In this document: piece by piece, positions 45,706-54,229 of the stretch | How positions within the stretch are numbered: the first letter of the stretch is position 1 | Layout of the letters: the number at the start of each line of letters is the position of its first letter | Assembly: GCA_003240695.1 (NCBI GenBank) | Contig: QFNC01000013.1 | Coordinates: forward strand, 1 to 64,000 | Length of the DNA: 64,000 nucleotides | Source of the DNA: Pseudoxanthomonas suwonensis | GTDB lineage: Bacteria; Pseudomonadota; Gammaproteobacteria; Xanthomonadales; Xanthomonadaceae | Direction: 5' to 3' | Notes under the pieces: model-generated | Told to the model about the DNA's origin: nothing | The model's input: the letters and a program-made list of their open reading frames with translations, nothing else | Database searches by the model: none | Position numbers and translations under genes: made by a program

Positions 45706-46395
45706 ATGTCCTCGCGCCTGGCCCATCGCTTTGTGCTGTTCCGCGATCGCGACATCCTGCACGCTGCCGGAGTCGCCACCGCCGCCTGCGTGCTCAGTGC
45801 CGGACTGGTGTATGTGGGCTACGCCGTGCATGCCTGGCGGGTCGCACGCCGCGCACCGTGCAACCCCGGCACCGGCACGTGCATCCTGCTGTTTGGCAAG
45901 CACGCTCCGCAGGGAAGGCCCGATCCGGATTTCAGCCTCCGCCTGGAACGCATGGCCAGCCTGTGGCGGCAGCGCGTGCCGCAGCGGCTGGTACTGCTTG
46001 GCGGCGGGCCACCCGGCGTCCCCAGCGAGGCCGAAGTGGCCCGCGATCATCTGTTGCGCATCGGCTTGACCGACGATGGCGGCTGGGTGCTCGAATCCGC
46101 ATCGCGCGACACCCTGCAGAACCTGCGCAATGCCCGGCAACTGCTGCAAGCCGATGCCGGCTGGAACGGCCGCGTCACCCTGCTCAGCAGCCGCTACCAT
46201 CTGGCACGTTGCGCCCTGTTCGCACGGCAACTGGGTCTGGATGCGGAGCTGTGCGCCGCCGAAGCCCGCTTCACCTGGCACCCGCGCAATCTGTGGCGGC
46301 TGGCGGGCGAAGCCGGCTATCTGTGCCTGACCGACATCGGCACCCGCTGGGCCCGGTTGATCGGCAGTCGGCGCATGCTGCAGCGTGTGACCTGA
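45706..46395 (+). CDS. YdcF-family (DUF218) membrane protein
   Basis: A 229-residue protein with one hydrophobic N-terminal segment (about 21-43), then a DUF218 domain: CILLFGKHAPQG, RLVLLGGGPPGVPSEAEVARDHLL and ESASRDTLQNLRNARQLL, with VTLLSSRYHLARC. Members (SanA/YdcF/ElyC) act on envelope metabolism, often binding nucleotide or sugar-phosphate substrates. The start at 45706 is supported by the N-terminal helix; the open frame upstream lacks a domain. Divergent from the ketosynthase. Confidence 0.75.
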   Translation: MSSRLAHRFVLFRDRDILHAAGVATAACVLSAGLVYVGYAVHAWRVARRAPCNPGTGTCILLFGKHAPQGRPDPDFSLRLERMASLWRQRVPQRLVLLGGGPPGVPSEAEVARDHLLRIGLTDDGGWVLESASRDTLQNLRNARQLLQADAGWNGRVTLLSSRYHLARCALFARQLGLDAELCAAEARFTWHPRNLWRLAGEAGYLCLTDIGTRWARLIGSRRMLQRVT

Positions 46396-46442
46396 ACAGG
46401 CTGGCGGGTTAGCATCCGGTTCCTTTTCCACCGGAAACGTGC

Positions 46443-48785
46443 ATGAAGATGTCGCTTCGGATGCTGGCCGGCAGCACACTGGCCGTCGCGTGGTCGATTG
46501 CCGTCGCGCAGGCACAACCCGTGCGGCTCACCGCCACCGATTACGCGCGCGCCGAATCGCGGCTGGCGCACAAGGCGACTGCGCTGGTCGATGGCCTGGT
46601 GCAGCAACCGGCATGGCAAACCGATGACATCCTGCTGTGGCTGCAGACCGACCAGGGCCGTAGCCGCGTGCTGGCCATGGATGCCGCGACCGGACAGTCC
46701 ATCGCCATGCCCGACGCCACGGCGTTGCTGGGCGCATTGCGCCAGGCCGGGGCGAATACCGATGGCGACAACCGGCTCGGCAAACTGGAATCGCTGCAGC
46801 GCGATGCCGGCGGTGTGCTGCAGTTCAAGCTGGGCGACGATGATTATCGTTGTGCGGTCGCGCCGGCGCTGCGCTGTGAACGCAAACCCGCACGTGCCGC
46901 GGAAGCCGGCGATGGTCCGGCCGTGGCATCGCCCGATGGCCGCCGCGAGGCCTTCATCCGCGACTGGAACCTGTGGCTGCGCGACACCGCCAGCGGCCGG
47001 GAATGGCCTATCACCCGCGACGGCCACCCGGAGTACGGCTATGCCACCGACAATGCCGGCTGGACCCGCAGCGACCGCGCGATCCTGCTGTGGTCGCCGG
47101 ATTCCAACCGCATCGCCACCTTCCGCCACGACCAGCGCAAGGTGAACAGCATGACTCTGGTCGGCACCAACGTCGGTGCGCCCAAGGTCACGCAATGGAA
47201 ATACCCGTTCGTGGGCGATGCGCACATTTTCATGATCGAGCGGGTGATTTTGGATGTCACCGCACCGGAGGCCGTGAAAATCGTGCGTCTGGATCTGCCG
47301 CCGGAACCGCATCGGTCCACCTTCTGCGACCATGTGAGTTGCGAAGGTGGCTGGGAAGACGTGCAATGGGCGCCGGACAGCCGCACGCTGGCCTTCGTGT
47401 CCACCGATCGCGGGCATAAAACCGCACAGCTGCGGGTGGCCGATGCTGCCACCGGCCAGGTGCGCGACGTGTACCGCGAAACCGTGAAAACCCAGTACGA
47501 AAGCGGTCAGGGCGCGGCCAACTGGCGTTATCTGCCCGACAGCGGCGAATTCGTCTGGTTCAGCGAGCAATCCGACTGGGGGCATCTGTACCTGCACGAC
47601 CTGGCCACGGGCAAGCGCAAGCGGCAGCTCACCGCCGGGCACTGGAATGTCAGCCAGATCGCGCATCTCGACACGGCCACGCGCACGCTGTGGTTCCGCG
47701 GCAATGGACGCGAAGCCGGCATGGATCCGTATTTCACCCAGCTGTATCGCGTGTCTCTGGATGGCGGCCCGGTGCAGCGGCTGACCCCCGAGGCCGATGA
47801 CCACAAGACCACCGTCTCGCCCGGGGGGCATTATTTCCTCGACGTGCATTCCACCGTCGCCACGGCACCGGTGGCCGTGGTGCGGCGCATGACCGACGGC
47901 GCCCAGGTCGCGGAACTGGCCCGTGCCGACCTGACCCGGCTGGAAGCCAGCGGCTGGCAGCCGCCGGAATCCTTCACCGTGAAGGCACGCGACGGCAAGA
48001 CCGATCTGCACGGCCTGCTGTTCAAGCCCGTCGATTTCGACCCGCGGCGGCAATATCCCATCGTCGATTATGTCTATCCGGGACCGCAGGTCGGCTCGAT
48101 CCGCAGTCGCAGTTTCCTGGCCGCGCACGGCGACCATCAGGCACTGGCCGAACTCGGCTTCATCGTGGTGGCCATCGATGGCATGGGCACGCCCGGGCGC
48201 AGCAAGTCCTTCCACGATGCCTATTACGGCAACATGATCGACAACACCATTCCCGATCAGGTGGCCGGCATCCGCCAGCTGGCCAAGCGGCATGCGTGGA
48301 TCGATGGCGAACGCGTCGGCATCTGGGGTCATTCCGGTGGCGGCAACGCCACGGCCACGGCCATGTTCCTGTATCCGGAGACGTTCAAGGTGGGTGTGGC
48401 CCAGGCCGGCAACCACGACAATCGCAGTTATGAAGACGACTGGGGCGAGCGTTATCATGGATTGCTGGTGAACAATAAGGATGGCAGCAGCAACTACACC
48501 GGCCAGGACAATGCCGCACATGCACACAAACTGCAGGGCAAACTGCTGCTCGTGCACGGCATGATGGACGACAACGTGCCGGTGCAGAACACGCTGCTGG
48601 TGGTGGATGCGCTGGTGAAGGCCAACAAGGATTTCGACCTGCTGCTGCTGCCGCAGGCCCGCCACGGCTTCGGTACCGGAGCGGTCGGCATGTACGCGAT
48701 GCGGCGGCGCTGGGACTATTTCGTCACCCATCTGCTGAAGGCCGCGCCACCGGCGGATTATGTCATCGCTCCCGCGACACCCTGA
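46443..48785 (+). CDS. Exported S9 prolyl oligopeptidase family (DPP-IV-like) peptidase
   Basis: A 780-residue periplasmic or surface aminopeptidase that likely removes X-Pro dipeptides. A signal peptide ends at AVAQAQ. A DPP-IV-type beta-propeller covers about 90-500 (AFIRDWNLWLRD; GYATDNAGWTRSDRAIL; WSPDSNRIATF). The catalytic domain follows with Ser631 (GHSGGGNATA), Asp709 (HGMMDDNVP) and His741 (RHGFG). This subgroup has GHSGGG in place of GWSYGG. The numbering is close to that of human DPP-IV. An NHDNRSYEDDWGERY segment near the active site marks the same subgroup. Confidence 0.88.
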   Translation: MKMSLRMLAGSTLAVAWSIAVAQAQPVRLTATDYARAESRLAHKATALVDGLVQQPAWQTDDILLWLQTDQGRSRVLAMDAATGQSIAMPDATALLGALRQAGANTDGDNRLGKLESLQRDAGGVLQFKLGDDDYRCAVAPALRCERKPARAAEAGDGPAVASPDGRREAFIRDWNLWLRDTASGREWPITRDGHPEYGYATDNAGWTRSDRAILLWSPDSNRIATFRHDQRKVNSMTLVGTNVGAPKVTQWKYPFVGDAHIFMIERVILDVTAPEAVKIVRLDLPPEPHRSTFCDHVSCEGGWEDVQWAPDSRTLAFVSTDRGHKTAQLRVADAATGQVRDVYRETVKTQYESGQGAANWRYLPDSGEFVWFSEQSDWGHLYLHDLATGKRKRQLTAGHWNVSQIAHLDTATRTLWFRGNGREAGMDPYFTQLYRVSLDGGPVQRLTPEADDHKTTVSPGGHYFLDVHSTVATAPVAVVRRMTDGAQVAELARADLTRLEASGWQPPESFTVKARDGKTDLHGLLFKPVDFDPRRQYPIVDYVYPGPQVGSIRSRSFLAAHGDHQALAELGFIVVAIDGMGTPGRSKSFHDAYYGNMIDNTIPDQVAGIRQLAKRHAWIDGERVGIWGHSGGGNATATAMFLYPETFKVGVAQAGNHDNRSYEDDWGERYHGLLVNNKDGSSNYTGQDNAAHAHKLQGKLLLVHGMMDDNVPVQNTLLVVDALVKANKDFDLLLLPQARHGFGTGAVGMYAMRRRWDYFVTHLLKAAPPADYVIAPATP

Positions 48786-48788
48786 GCG

Positions 48789-49361
48789 ATGACGCCGGTT
48801 TCGCCAGCACAGGCCCTTCTGCGGCAGGCCACGTCAAGGCTCCACGCACGGCTGGATGCCTGTTTCGAGCACGGCCTGCGCGATTCCGCCAGCTACCACC
48901 GCTACCTGCAGGGCATGCACGGGCTGTTGCATGCACTGGCCGCTGCCGATGTGGGACTCGACGCTGCCTTCGCCAGCCATCGCGCGCACCTGCAGGCCGA
49001 TCTGGCCGCGACGGGTGCCGGGTTTTTGCCCACACCCACGCATGACGGCATTCGCATTGCCGGCGACAGCGAACGGCTCGGCGCCCGCTACGTGATCGAA
49101 GGCTCCAGCCTGGGCGCCCGCGCGCTGCTGCGCCAGGCGCAGGCGCTTGGTCATGATCCTGAATGCGGAGCGACGTTCCTCGCGTACCATGTCCGGCACG
49201 GCCTGCTGCATTGGCCGCGATGTCTTCAAGCGCTGGCCGCCTGCGATCCCGATGCGGCGGACTTCGCCGTCCTGCTGCAAGCCGCACGCGATACCTTTGC
49301 CCTGGCCGCGACCTGTTTCGGCCAGCCACACCATGCCCGGGGGAGCGCGGATGGCCGATGA
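48789..49361 (+). CDS. bphO: Heme oxygenase for biliverdin synthesis (BphO type)
   Basis: A 190-residue all-helical heme oxygenase. The proximal-His region is LRQATSRLHARLDACFEHG at the N-terminus; the GSSLGARALLRQAQALG segment is the distal-helix region. It opens heme to biliverdin IX-alpha, the chromophore of the phytochrome encoded next. The start follows the peptidase stop by 3 bp and the gene overlaps the phytochrome start by 11 bp, so chromophore and apoprotein are co-produced. Confidence 0.85.
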   Translation: MTPVSPAQALLRQATSRLHARLDACFEHGLRDSASYHRYLQGMHGLLHALAAADVGLDAAFASHRAHLQADLAATGAGFLPTPTHDGIRIAGDSERLGARYVIEGSSLGARALLRQAQALGHDPECGATFLAYHVRHGLLHWPRCLQALAACDPDAADFAVLLQAARDTFALAATCFGQPHHARGSADGR

Positions 49362-50859
49362 CCTGCAACGGCAGCAACTGGAGCGGGCGCTGCAGGCCTG
49401 CGCCGACGAACCGATCCGTTACAGCGGCGCCATCCAGCCGCACGGTTATCTGGTCAGCTGCGATGCACGCAACGGGATCGTGCAGCACGTCTCGCGCAAT
49501 TGCAGGGAATTGTTCGAAGCCGATCCCGGCGAACTGATCGGCCGCGACATCACCGAACTGATCCTGCTGCCATTGCCGATAATCGGCGCGGACGACGCGA
49601 CGCGGGCCGCCGCTTCGCGCGCGCCGGGATATGTGGGCACGGTGAACCTCGGTCCGCAGGCGCGCTTCTGCGACGTCAGCGTGCACCTGGCGCAGGGATT
49701 GCTGCATCTGGAAATCGAGCCGCAATCGGGTGTCGCCGATGTGCGCCAGCCGGTGGAGCTGGTGCACGACCGCATCGCGCGCATGGGGCCGGATGCCGTA
49801 CCCGATGCGCACGTGCATGCGCACATGGCCCTGCACGTGCGCGAATTGACCGGTTTCGACCGGGTGATGGTGTACCGCTTCCTGGACGACGGCAGAGGCG
49901 AGGTGATTGCCGAATCGCTGGCCGAAGGGGTGCTCTCGTACCTGGGATTGCGTTATCCGGCGTCCGACATCCCGGCGCAGGCACGCGCGCTGTATCTGTG
50001 CAATCGGGTGCGGGTGATTCCCGATGTCGATTATGTTCCCGTGCCGATCGAGCCGGCGCAGCTGCATGACGGCACTGCGCTGGACCTGTCGCTGCATGCG
50101 CTGCGCAGCGTGTCGCCGGTGCATCTGGACTACATGCGCAATATGGGCATGGCCGCGTCGATGTCCGTTTCGATCGTCGGGGATGGACGCTTGTGGGGGC
50201 TGCTCGCCTGCCATCACCGCACCCCGCGCCGCCTGCCGCCCCGGCATCGCACTGCCGCCGATCTGCTGGGCATGTTCCATTCGCTGCGGGTCGCGTCGAT
50301 GCAGCATCTGCACGATGCCGCGCGCAAGGGCCGGACCCGCGCGATCCGCACCGGGATGATCCGCGTGCTGGCGACCACGCCGGGGGCAGACGTTCCGTTC
50401 ACCACGCTGCTGCCGGAACTGCGCGAGCTGATCGCCGCCGATGCGGCCGTGCACGTCCACGACGACCATGCCGTTCACGATGGCGAACCGGTGCAACCCG
50501 CCACCGTGGACGCGCTGCGGCAATGGCTCGCCGGGCAATACGGGGCAGTGGTCGCGACCGATACCGGCAGCGATTGGCGTGATCCGACGGGCACCTATGC
50601 AGGCGTGCTGGTGCTGCGCCTGCCGGCGGGGCACGCCATCGCATTGCTGCGCCGCGAGCAGGTGCACGATGTCGACTGGGCCGGCGAGCCGGTGAAGCGT
50701 CTGGTGCAGACCGACGACGGCGTGCGCCTGGCGCCGCGCCGCAGTTTCAACACGTGGCGCGAAACCGTGCGCGGCTATTCACGGCCGTGGGATCGCGAGA
50801 GTCTGGACGACGCCGAATCGATCGCGATCCTGCTGGCGCAGGCGTTGACCGCCACCTGA
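49351..50859 (+). CDS. bphP: Bacteriophytochrome photosensory core without an output domain
   Basis: A 502-residue biliverdin photoreceptor. PAS domain (about 15-110) with chromophore Cys17 (ACADEPI) and SGAIQPHG; GAF (about 135-310) with PASDIP at 203-208, His258 (VHLDYMRNM) and His288; PHY (about 325-495) with tongue motif PRRSF at 462-466. It ends in the signalling helix (ESIAILLAQALTAT), so the histidine kinase, PAS9 or GGDEF output seen in other bacteriophytochromes is absent. A GGGGGAG precedes ATG 49351. It may signal through a partner or be a truncated gene. Confidence 0.9.
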   Translation: MADDLQRQQLERALQACADEPIRYSGAIQPHGYLVSCDARNGIVQHVSRNCRELFEADPGELIGRDITELILLPLPIIGADDATRAAASRAPGYVGTVNLGPQARFCDVSVHLAQGLLHLEIEPQSGVADVRQPVELVHDRIARMGPDAVPDAHVHAHMALHVRELTGFDRVMVYRFLDDGRGEVIAESLAEGVLSYLGLRYPASDIPAQARALYLCNRVRVIPDVDYVPVPIEPAQLHDGTALDLSLHALRSVSPVHLDYMRNMGMAASMSVSIVGDGRLWGLLACHHRTPRRLPPRHRTAADLLGMFHSLRVASMQHLHDAARKGRTRAIRTGMIRVLATTPGADVPFTTLLPELRELIAADAAVHVHDDHAVHDGEPVQPATVDALRQWLAGQYGAVVATDTGSDWRDPTGTYAGVLVLRLPAGHAIALLRREQVHDVDWAGEPVKRLVQTDDGVRLAPRRSFNTWRETVRGYSRPWDRESLDDAESIAILLAQALTAT

Positions 50860-50976
50860 ATCCGCATCGATCCTGCAGCATCACGGCAAACGTGCCGCCC
50901 GCGATTGGAGACAGCCGCCATGGCGGATATCCCATTCGGGCGCTTGCGGTTTGAAGGTGCCAGTGTGCATCGGTCG
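50860..50976. other. Short intergenic stretch before the effector island
   Basis: A 117-bp stretch between the phytochrome stop and the first leader repeat. An ATG at 50921 with a GGAG upstream opens a frame that ends at 51129, but it overlaps the lipoprotein leader and has no motif, so it is not called. Confidence 0.4.
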
Positions 50977-51238
50977 CGGATGCCGGCAGACATCATGCAG
51001 CAGTCGCCGTTGCCGAGAGATCTGCTACGCGCAAACTGGAGCCATCCGGGACTTGGCCGTGCAACAGCCATCCAGTGTCACCGTGTTGATCGCAGGGCTC
51101 ATGTTGGCCGCCTCGGGATGTGCGGGTAGCGCAACCCGACCCGCGTCACCACCCGCCGACGCCGCTGCGCGGCCGGCAGTCACAGCGCTGACCATCGAGA
51201 ACATCCTGCAGTCGCCGCTGGAGGGGGAGAAAGGCTTC
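50977..51238 (+). repeat. Leader repeat, copy 1 (effector island)
   Basis: About 260 bp from CGGATGCCG to just after the TIENIL region, closely similar in DNA to 53969-54229 and (from 54881) 54881-55098. It covers the promoter region (a GATCTGCTACGC element in each copy), the weak ribosome binding site, the signal peptide and the linker. The rest of each lipoprotein diverges. Confidence 0.85.
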
Positions 51239-51910
51239 AAGCGACTTCGGGAGCAACTCGTCGGAACTCTTGCAGTTACGCAGGATTCGTCCACTCATTG
51301 GCGGAGACAAGACAAGGCGGTTTTGTCCGATGGTTACGTCCTGTCTTTCGTGACTATTAAAAAATTCAATGATCAAATCGATATGGGAATTGAAGTGGAA
51401 GCCGTGCCCCCATTCGACAATCGACTGCCATACGACCCCATCGGTTATCTCCATGGCATCGAGCTGGCGCAGTTCTACAAGGACTGGAAGGACGGACGCC
51501 TGGACGATGCGCAGGCCGTGGCCGCCATCGCGGACAAGGTGGCCGACACGCCTTTCCGTCGCAGCGATCCGGCACCGGGCAAGGACGGTGCACTGACCGA
51601 CCAGGATGGCGACGGCCGCTTGACCCATCGCGACCTGTACCTGCGCGATTTCGAGCGGATTCCGCGCTTTCATCCGCAGCGCAATGCGCCAGTCGTGGAG
51701 CCCTCGGCAGCCGTGCAGCCGGCAACCATCCCGCTGCTGGACAACCCCGCCCATCCCGTTCATGCCCTGGATGCGCAAGCGTTGCAGGGGATGCAGGGCA
51801 ACCCGCGTTTTCCGGACGGACAGAACCAGCAGCAGCTGGCCGCGAATCTGGTGGCCGCCATCGCCACGCTGCCCGAAGACCGGGTCAAGGGCGGCCTGCT
51901 GCAGGAATAG
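51059..51910 (+). CDS. Copy 1: lipoprotein-effector chimera ending at an amber codon
   Basis: A 283-residue protein from GTG 51059. Residues 1-20 are a lipoprotein signal with acylation Cys21 (AASGCAG); up to about residue 114 it is an immunity-type lipoprotein (TIENILQSPLEG, DGYVLSF). From about 118 on it is instead homologous to the middle of the copy 3 effector (LPYDPIGYLHGIELAQFY; DQDGDGRLTHRDLYLRDF; start of XVIPCD). The effector's zinc site and N-terminus are missing. A TAG at 51908-51910 takes the place of a Lys codon of copy 3. The frame continues homologous to 52020. A recombination product, probably a pseudogene, possibly still making a lipoprotein. Confidence 0.75.
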   Translation: MQQPSSVTVLIAGLMLAASGCAGSATRPASPPADAAARPAVTALTIENILQSPLEGEKGFKRLREQLVGTLAVTQDSSTHWRRQDKAVLSDGYVLSFVTIKKFNDQIDMGIEVEAVPPFDNRLPYDPIGYLHGIELAQFYKDWKDGRLDDAQAVAAIADKVADTPFRRSDPAPGKDGALTDQDGDGRLTHRDLYLRDFERIPRFHPQRNAPVVEPSAAVQPATIPLLDNPAHPVHALDAQALQGMQGNPRFPDGQNQQQLAANLVAAIATLPEDRVKGGLLQE

Positions 51911-52022
51911 CTGTCGCGCATCGACACGGTCACATTGTCCAGCGACGGCACGGCGCTGATGGCCATCGACCGCAAGCCGGATGCGAACCTGCGCTTGCCC
52001 TACGGTATGCCGCTGGAGCAGG
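51591..52022 (+). repeat. Effector C-terminal module, copy 1 (homologous to 56063-56494)
   Basis: A 432-bp segment matching 56063-56494 at the same length and about 90% or more identity by eye, with the EF-hand-like DQDGDG part and the first two thirds of the XVIPCD. It contains the TAG at 51908. Just after it, copy 1 lacks about 27 codons between two GAGCAGG-type direct repeats, removing the last part of the XVIPCD. Confidence 0.85.
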
Positions 52023-52168
52023 TGCTGGCAGCGCAGCCCGAACGCGGGCAGCCACGCGAGCCGATCCGCCGGGGCCGGTGGTCGGATAAGGATCCGGATT
52101 GGGTGATGGAGGGCGATCGATTACTGCAATCGTGCAGTGTCAAACAGTTTGATTGCAACTTGGATTGA
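51911..52168 (+). pseudogene. Read-on of copy 1 XVIPCD beyond the amber codon
   Basis: Translation in the same frame after the TAG continues LSRIDTVTLSSDGTALMAID and KPDANLRLPYGMPLEQ, homologous to the copy 3 effector. It then jumps to LAAQPERGQPRE (internal deletion) and drifts into non-homologous sequence to a stop at 52166-52168. This shows that the amber codon is a secondary lesion in an already rearranged gene. Confidence 0.7.
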
Positions 52169-52174
52169 TAACGG

Positions 52175-52459
52175 ATGAAGACCACCTTCGTGTTGTTGAT
52201 GTTGATCGCAAACACCGCTGGGGCGTTCTGACCGCTGTACTTCACATGGTCCCGCCGAAACCTTTGGATGTGGCCATTGATCCCCATCCCGCATGCCACC
52301 TATCTTCTGTACATCATCAATAGCGACACTGGCCATCCAGAAGCCGCAATGGGTGATGGACTGGAAGCCGTGCTCATCCTGTGCGCGTTGGCGTTGTTAC
52401 TGTTCGACTGGGTTGCTCGCCTGCTCGCGACCGTCGTCCGGCGTGCGCGAGCCGATTGA
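52175..52459 (+). pseudogene. Small membrane protein ORF with an in-frame TGA
   Basis: From ATG 52175 the frame reads MKTTFVLLMLIANTAGAF, a TGA (52229-52231), then PLYFTWSRRNLWMWPLIPI and a hydrophobic helix AVLILCALALLLFDWVARLL, ending at 52459. Reading the TGA as Trp gives a sensible 94-residue two- or three-helix protein. No homologue recognised and no strong ribosome binding site. It may be a pseudogene or chance; the sub-frame from 52268 could be translated alone. Confidence 0.35.
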
Positions 52460-52487
52460 TCGCAGCACGAGCAATGGCCGTCCGCCA

Positions 52488-53183
52488 TCACCCCGGTCGT
52501 TTCCCGAACAGCACCTGCTTTTCCTCATCCGACAGCGGCTTGCCGGCATCGGGATTCACCTGCTTCGCCAAGGCATAGGCGCGCTGCGTTGCCGGTCGCG
52601 CACGGATGGCGTCGTGCCAGCGGGCGATGGCGGCAAACGCGCCGCGGTCCACCGGGGCGCGGTCGTACACATCGATCCACGGGTAGCAGGCCATGTCGGC
52701 GATGCCGTACGTGCCGCCGGACAGGAATTCGACCTGCTGCAGGCGCCGGTCCAGCACACCCAGCAGGCGCTGCACCTCATTCGCATAACGGGTTTTGGCG
52801 TAATCGATGGTTTCCGGTGCGTACACGTGGAAATGGCCGTACTGGCCGGTCATGGGGCCGAGCCCGGCCATCTGCCAGAACAGCCATTCCAGCGTGGTGG
52901 TGCGGCTGCGCAGGTCGGTTGGAAGAAAGCGGCCGGTTTTCTCGGCCAGATACAGCAGGATCGCGCCGGATTCGAACACGCTGACCGGCGCACCGCCGTC
53001 GGCCGGCTGGTGGTCGACAATGGCCGGCATCTTGTTGTTGGGCGAAATGGCGAGGAAATCGGCATCGAACTGCGCGCCCTTGCCGATGTCCACCGGATGC
53101 AGGGTGTAGGGCAGGCCGGCTTCCTCCAGGAACAGCGGAATCTTGTGGCCGTTGGGCGTGGGCCAGTAATGCAGGTCGATCAT
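52488..53183 (-). CDS. Glutathione S-transferase (YfcG/Ure2p-like)
   Basis: A 231-residue GST. Thioredoxin-like N-domain: IDLHYWPTPNGHKI (Thr/Asn active-site region), SPNNKMPAIVDH with the cis-Pro, and VFESGAILLYLAEKTGRFLP. The helical C-domain contains EWLFWQMAGLGPM and GIADMACYPWI. This matches the YfcG/YghU disulfide-bond oxidoreductase subgroup. A CCGGAG lies 7 bp before ATG 53183. Confidence 0.88.
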   Translation of the reverse strand: MIDLHYWPTPNGHKIPLFLEEAGLPYTLHPVDIGKGAQFDADFLAISPNNKMPAIVDHQPADGGAPVSVFESGAILLYLAEKTGRFLPTDLRSRTTTLEWLFWQMAGLGPMTGQYGHFHVYAPETIDYAKTRYANEVQRLLGVLDRRLQQVEFLSGGTYGIADMACYPWIDVYDRAPVDRGAFAAIARWHDAIRARPATQRAYALAKQVNPDAGKPLSDEEKQVLFGKRPG

Positions 53184-53298
53184 GGGGATGCTCCGGACGG
53201 GCCGATCAGTGTAGGCGAATGGCCGTTCACGCTGCGCCGACTTGGCAATGACGGCGTGGATGGCTACCCTGCGCGGCATTCCCAGCCGAGCCGTTGCC

Positions 53299-53865
53299 AT
53301 GACCAACCCGCAGCCCGTCAACCCGTCGCTGAATCCGCTGCCGCGCCTGATTTTCGCATCGCGCTGGCTGCAGCTGCCGCTGTACCTGGGCTTGATCGTG
53401 GCGCAGTGCGCCTACGTGGCGCTGTTCCTGAAGGAGTTGTGGCATCTGATGACCCACGCCCTGACCTGGAGCGAGCAGCAGATCATGCTGATGGTGCTGG
53501 GGCTGATCGACGTGGTGATGATCTCCAACCTGCTGGTGATGGTGATCGTGGGCGGCTACGAAACGTTCGTGTCGCGGCTGCGGCTGGAGGGCCACCCCGA
53601 CCAGCCGGAATGGCTGTCGCACGTCAATGCCAGCGTGCTGAAGGTGAAATTGGCGATGGCGATCATCGGCATTTCCTCGATCCACCTGCTGAAAACCTTC
53701 ATCGAGGTGGGCAGCCTGGGCACGGAAGGCAGCAAGTTCACCGAGGCCGGCGTGTTGTGGCAGACCATCATCCACTGCGTGTTCATCCTGTCGGCCATCG
53801 GCATCGCCTACACCGACCGGCTGATGACAGCGGCGGCATCGCGGCGCGATCACGCGCAGCACTGA
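53299..53865 (+). CDS. UPF0114 (YqhA-family) membrane protein
   Basis: A 188-residue protein with about four transmembrane helices. SRWLQLPLYLGLIVAQCAYV, then GLIDVVMISNLLVMVIVGGYETFVSRL and VKLAMAIIGISSIHLLKTFI are UPF0114 family segments. Function unknown. ATG 53299 follows GAGCC; the frame stays open upstream to 53242 without support. The gene probably once lay directly before uvrD (see the duplicated uvrD start). Confidence 0.85.
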   Translation: MTNPQPVNPSLNPLPRLIFASRWLQLPLYLGLIVAQCAYVALFLKELWHLMTHALTWSEQQIMLMVLGLIDVVMISNLLVMVIVGGYETFVSRLRLEGHPDQPEWLSHVNASVLKVKLAMAIIGISSIHLLKTFIEVGSLGTEGSKFTEAGVLWQTIIHCVFILSAIGIAYTDRLMTAAASRRDHAQH

Positions 53866-53892
53866 GTGGCGGTTGGCACTGCGCCGGCACGC

Positions 53893-53965
53893 TGGCGCGA
53901 TGGATGTTTCCCCTCTGCTCGACGGGCTGAATGCCGCCCAACGAGATAGACTGGCAGAACCGTGA
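53893..53965 (+). repeat. Duplicated 5' end of uvrD (remnant)
   Basis: About 50 bp (TGGCGCGATGGATGTTTCCC on) repeat the uvrD start at 56722. In frame from ATG 53900 it reads MDVSPLLDGLNAAQRD, against MDVSHLIDGLNAAQRE in uvrD, and ends at a TGA at 53963-53965. It marks the left edge of the cassette 2-3 block. Confidence 0.85.
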
Positions 53966-53968
53966 TTA

Positions 53969-54229
53969 CGGATGCCGACAGAATCCATGAAGCAGACGCC
54001 GCTGCCGAGGCATCTGCTACGCTGAGACTGGACCCATCCGGAAGTTGACCGTGCAACAGTCATCCAGAGTCGCGGTGTTGATCGCAGGCCTGATGCTGGC
54101 CGCCTCGGGATGTGCGGGTAGCGCAACCCGACCAGCGCCACCACCCGCCGGCTCTGTCATGCAGCCCACCGTCCCCGCGTTGACCATCGAGAACATCCTG
54201 CAGTGGCCGCTGGAGGGCGAAGCAGGCTA
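53969..54229 (+). repeat. Leader repeat, copy 2
   Basis: Same leader as at 50977-51238, beginning CGGATGCCG, including GGCATCTGCTACGC and the lipoprotein signal peptide. It directly follows the uvrD remnant. Confidence 0.85.

Noticed and set aside
46317..48731. An 804-codon minus-strand frame opposite the S9 peptidase
   Set aside because: Antisense composition artefact; the peptidase has all its catalytic residues.
50921..51129. Small ORF with GGAG upstream, overlapping the copy 1 leader
   Set aside because: Out of frame with the lipoprotein signal peptide that is conserved in three copies; no motif.
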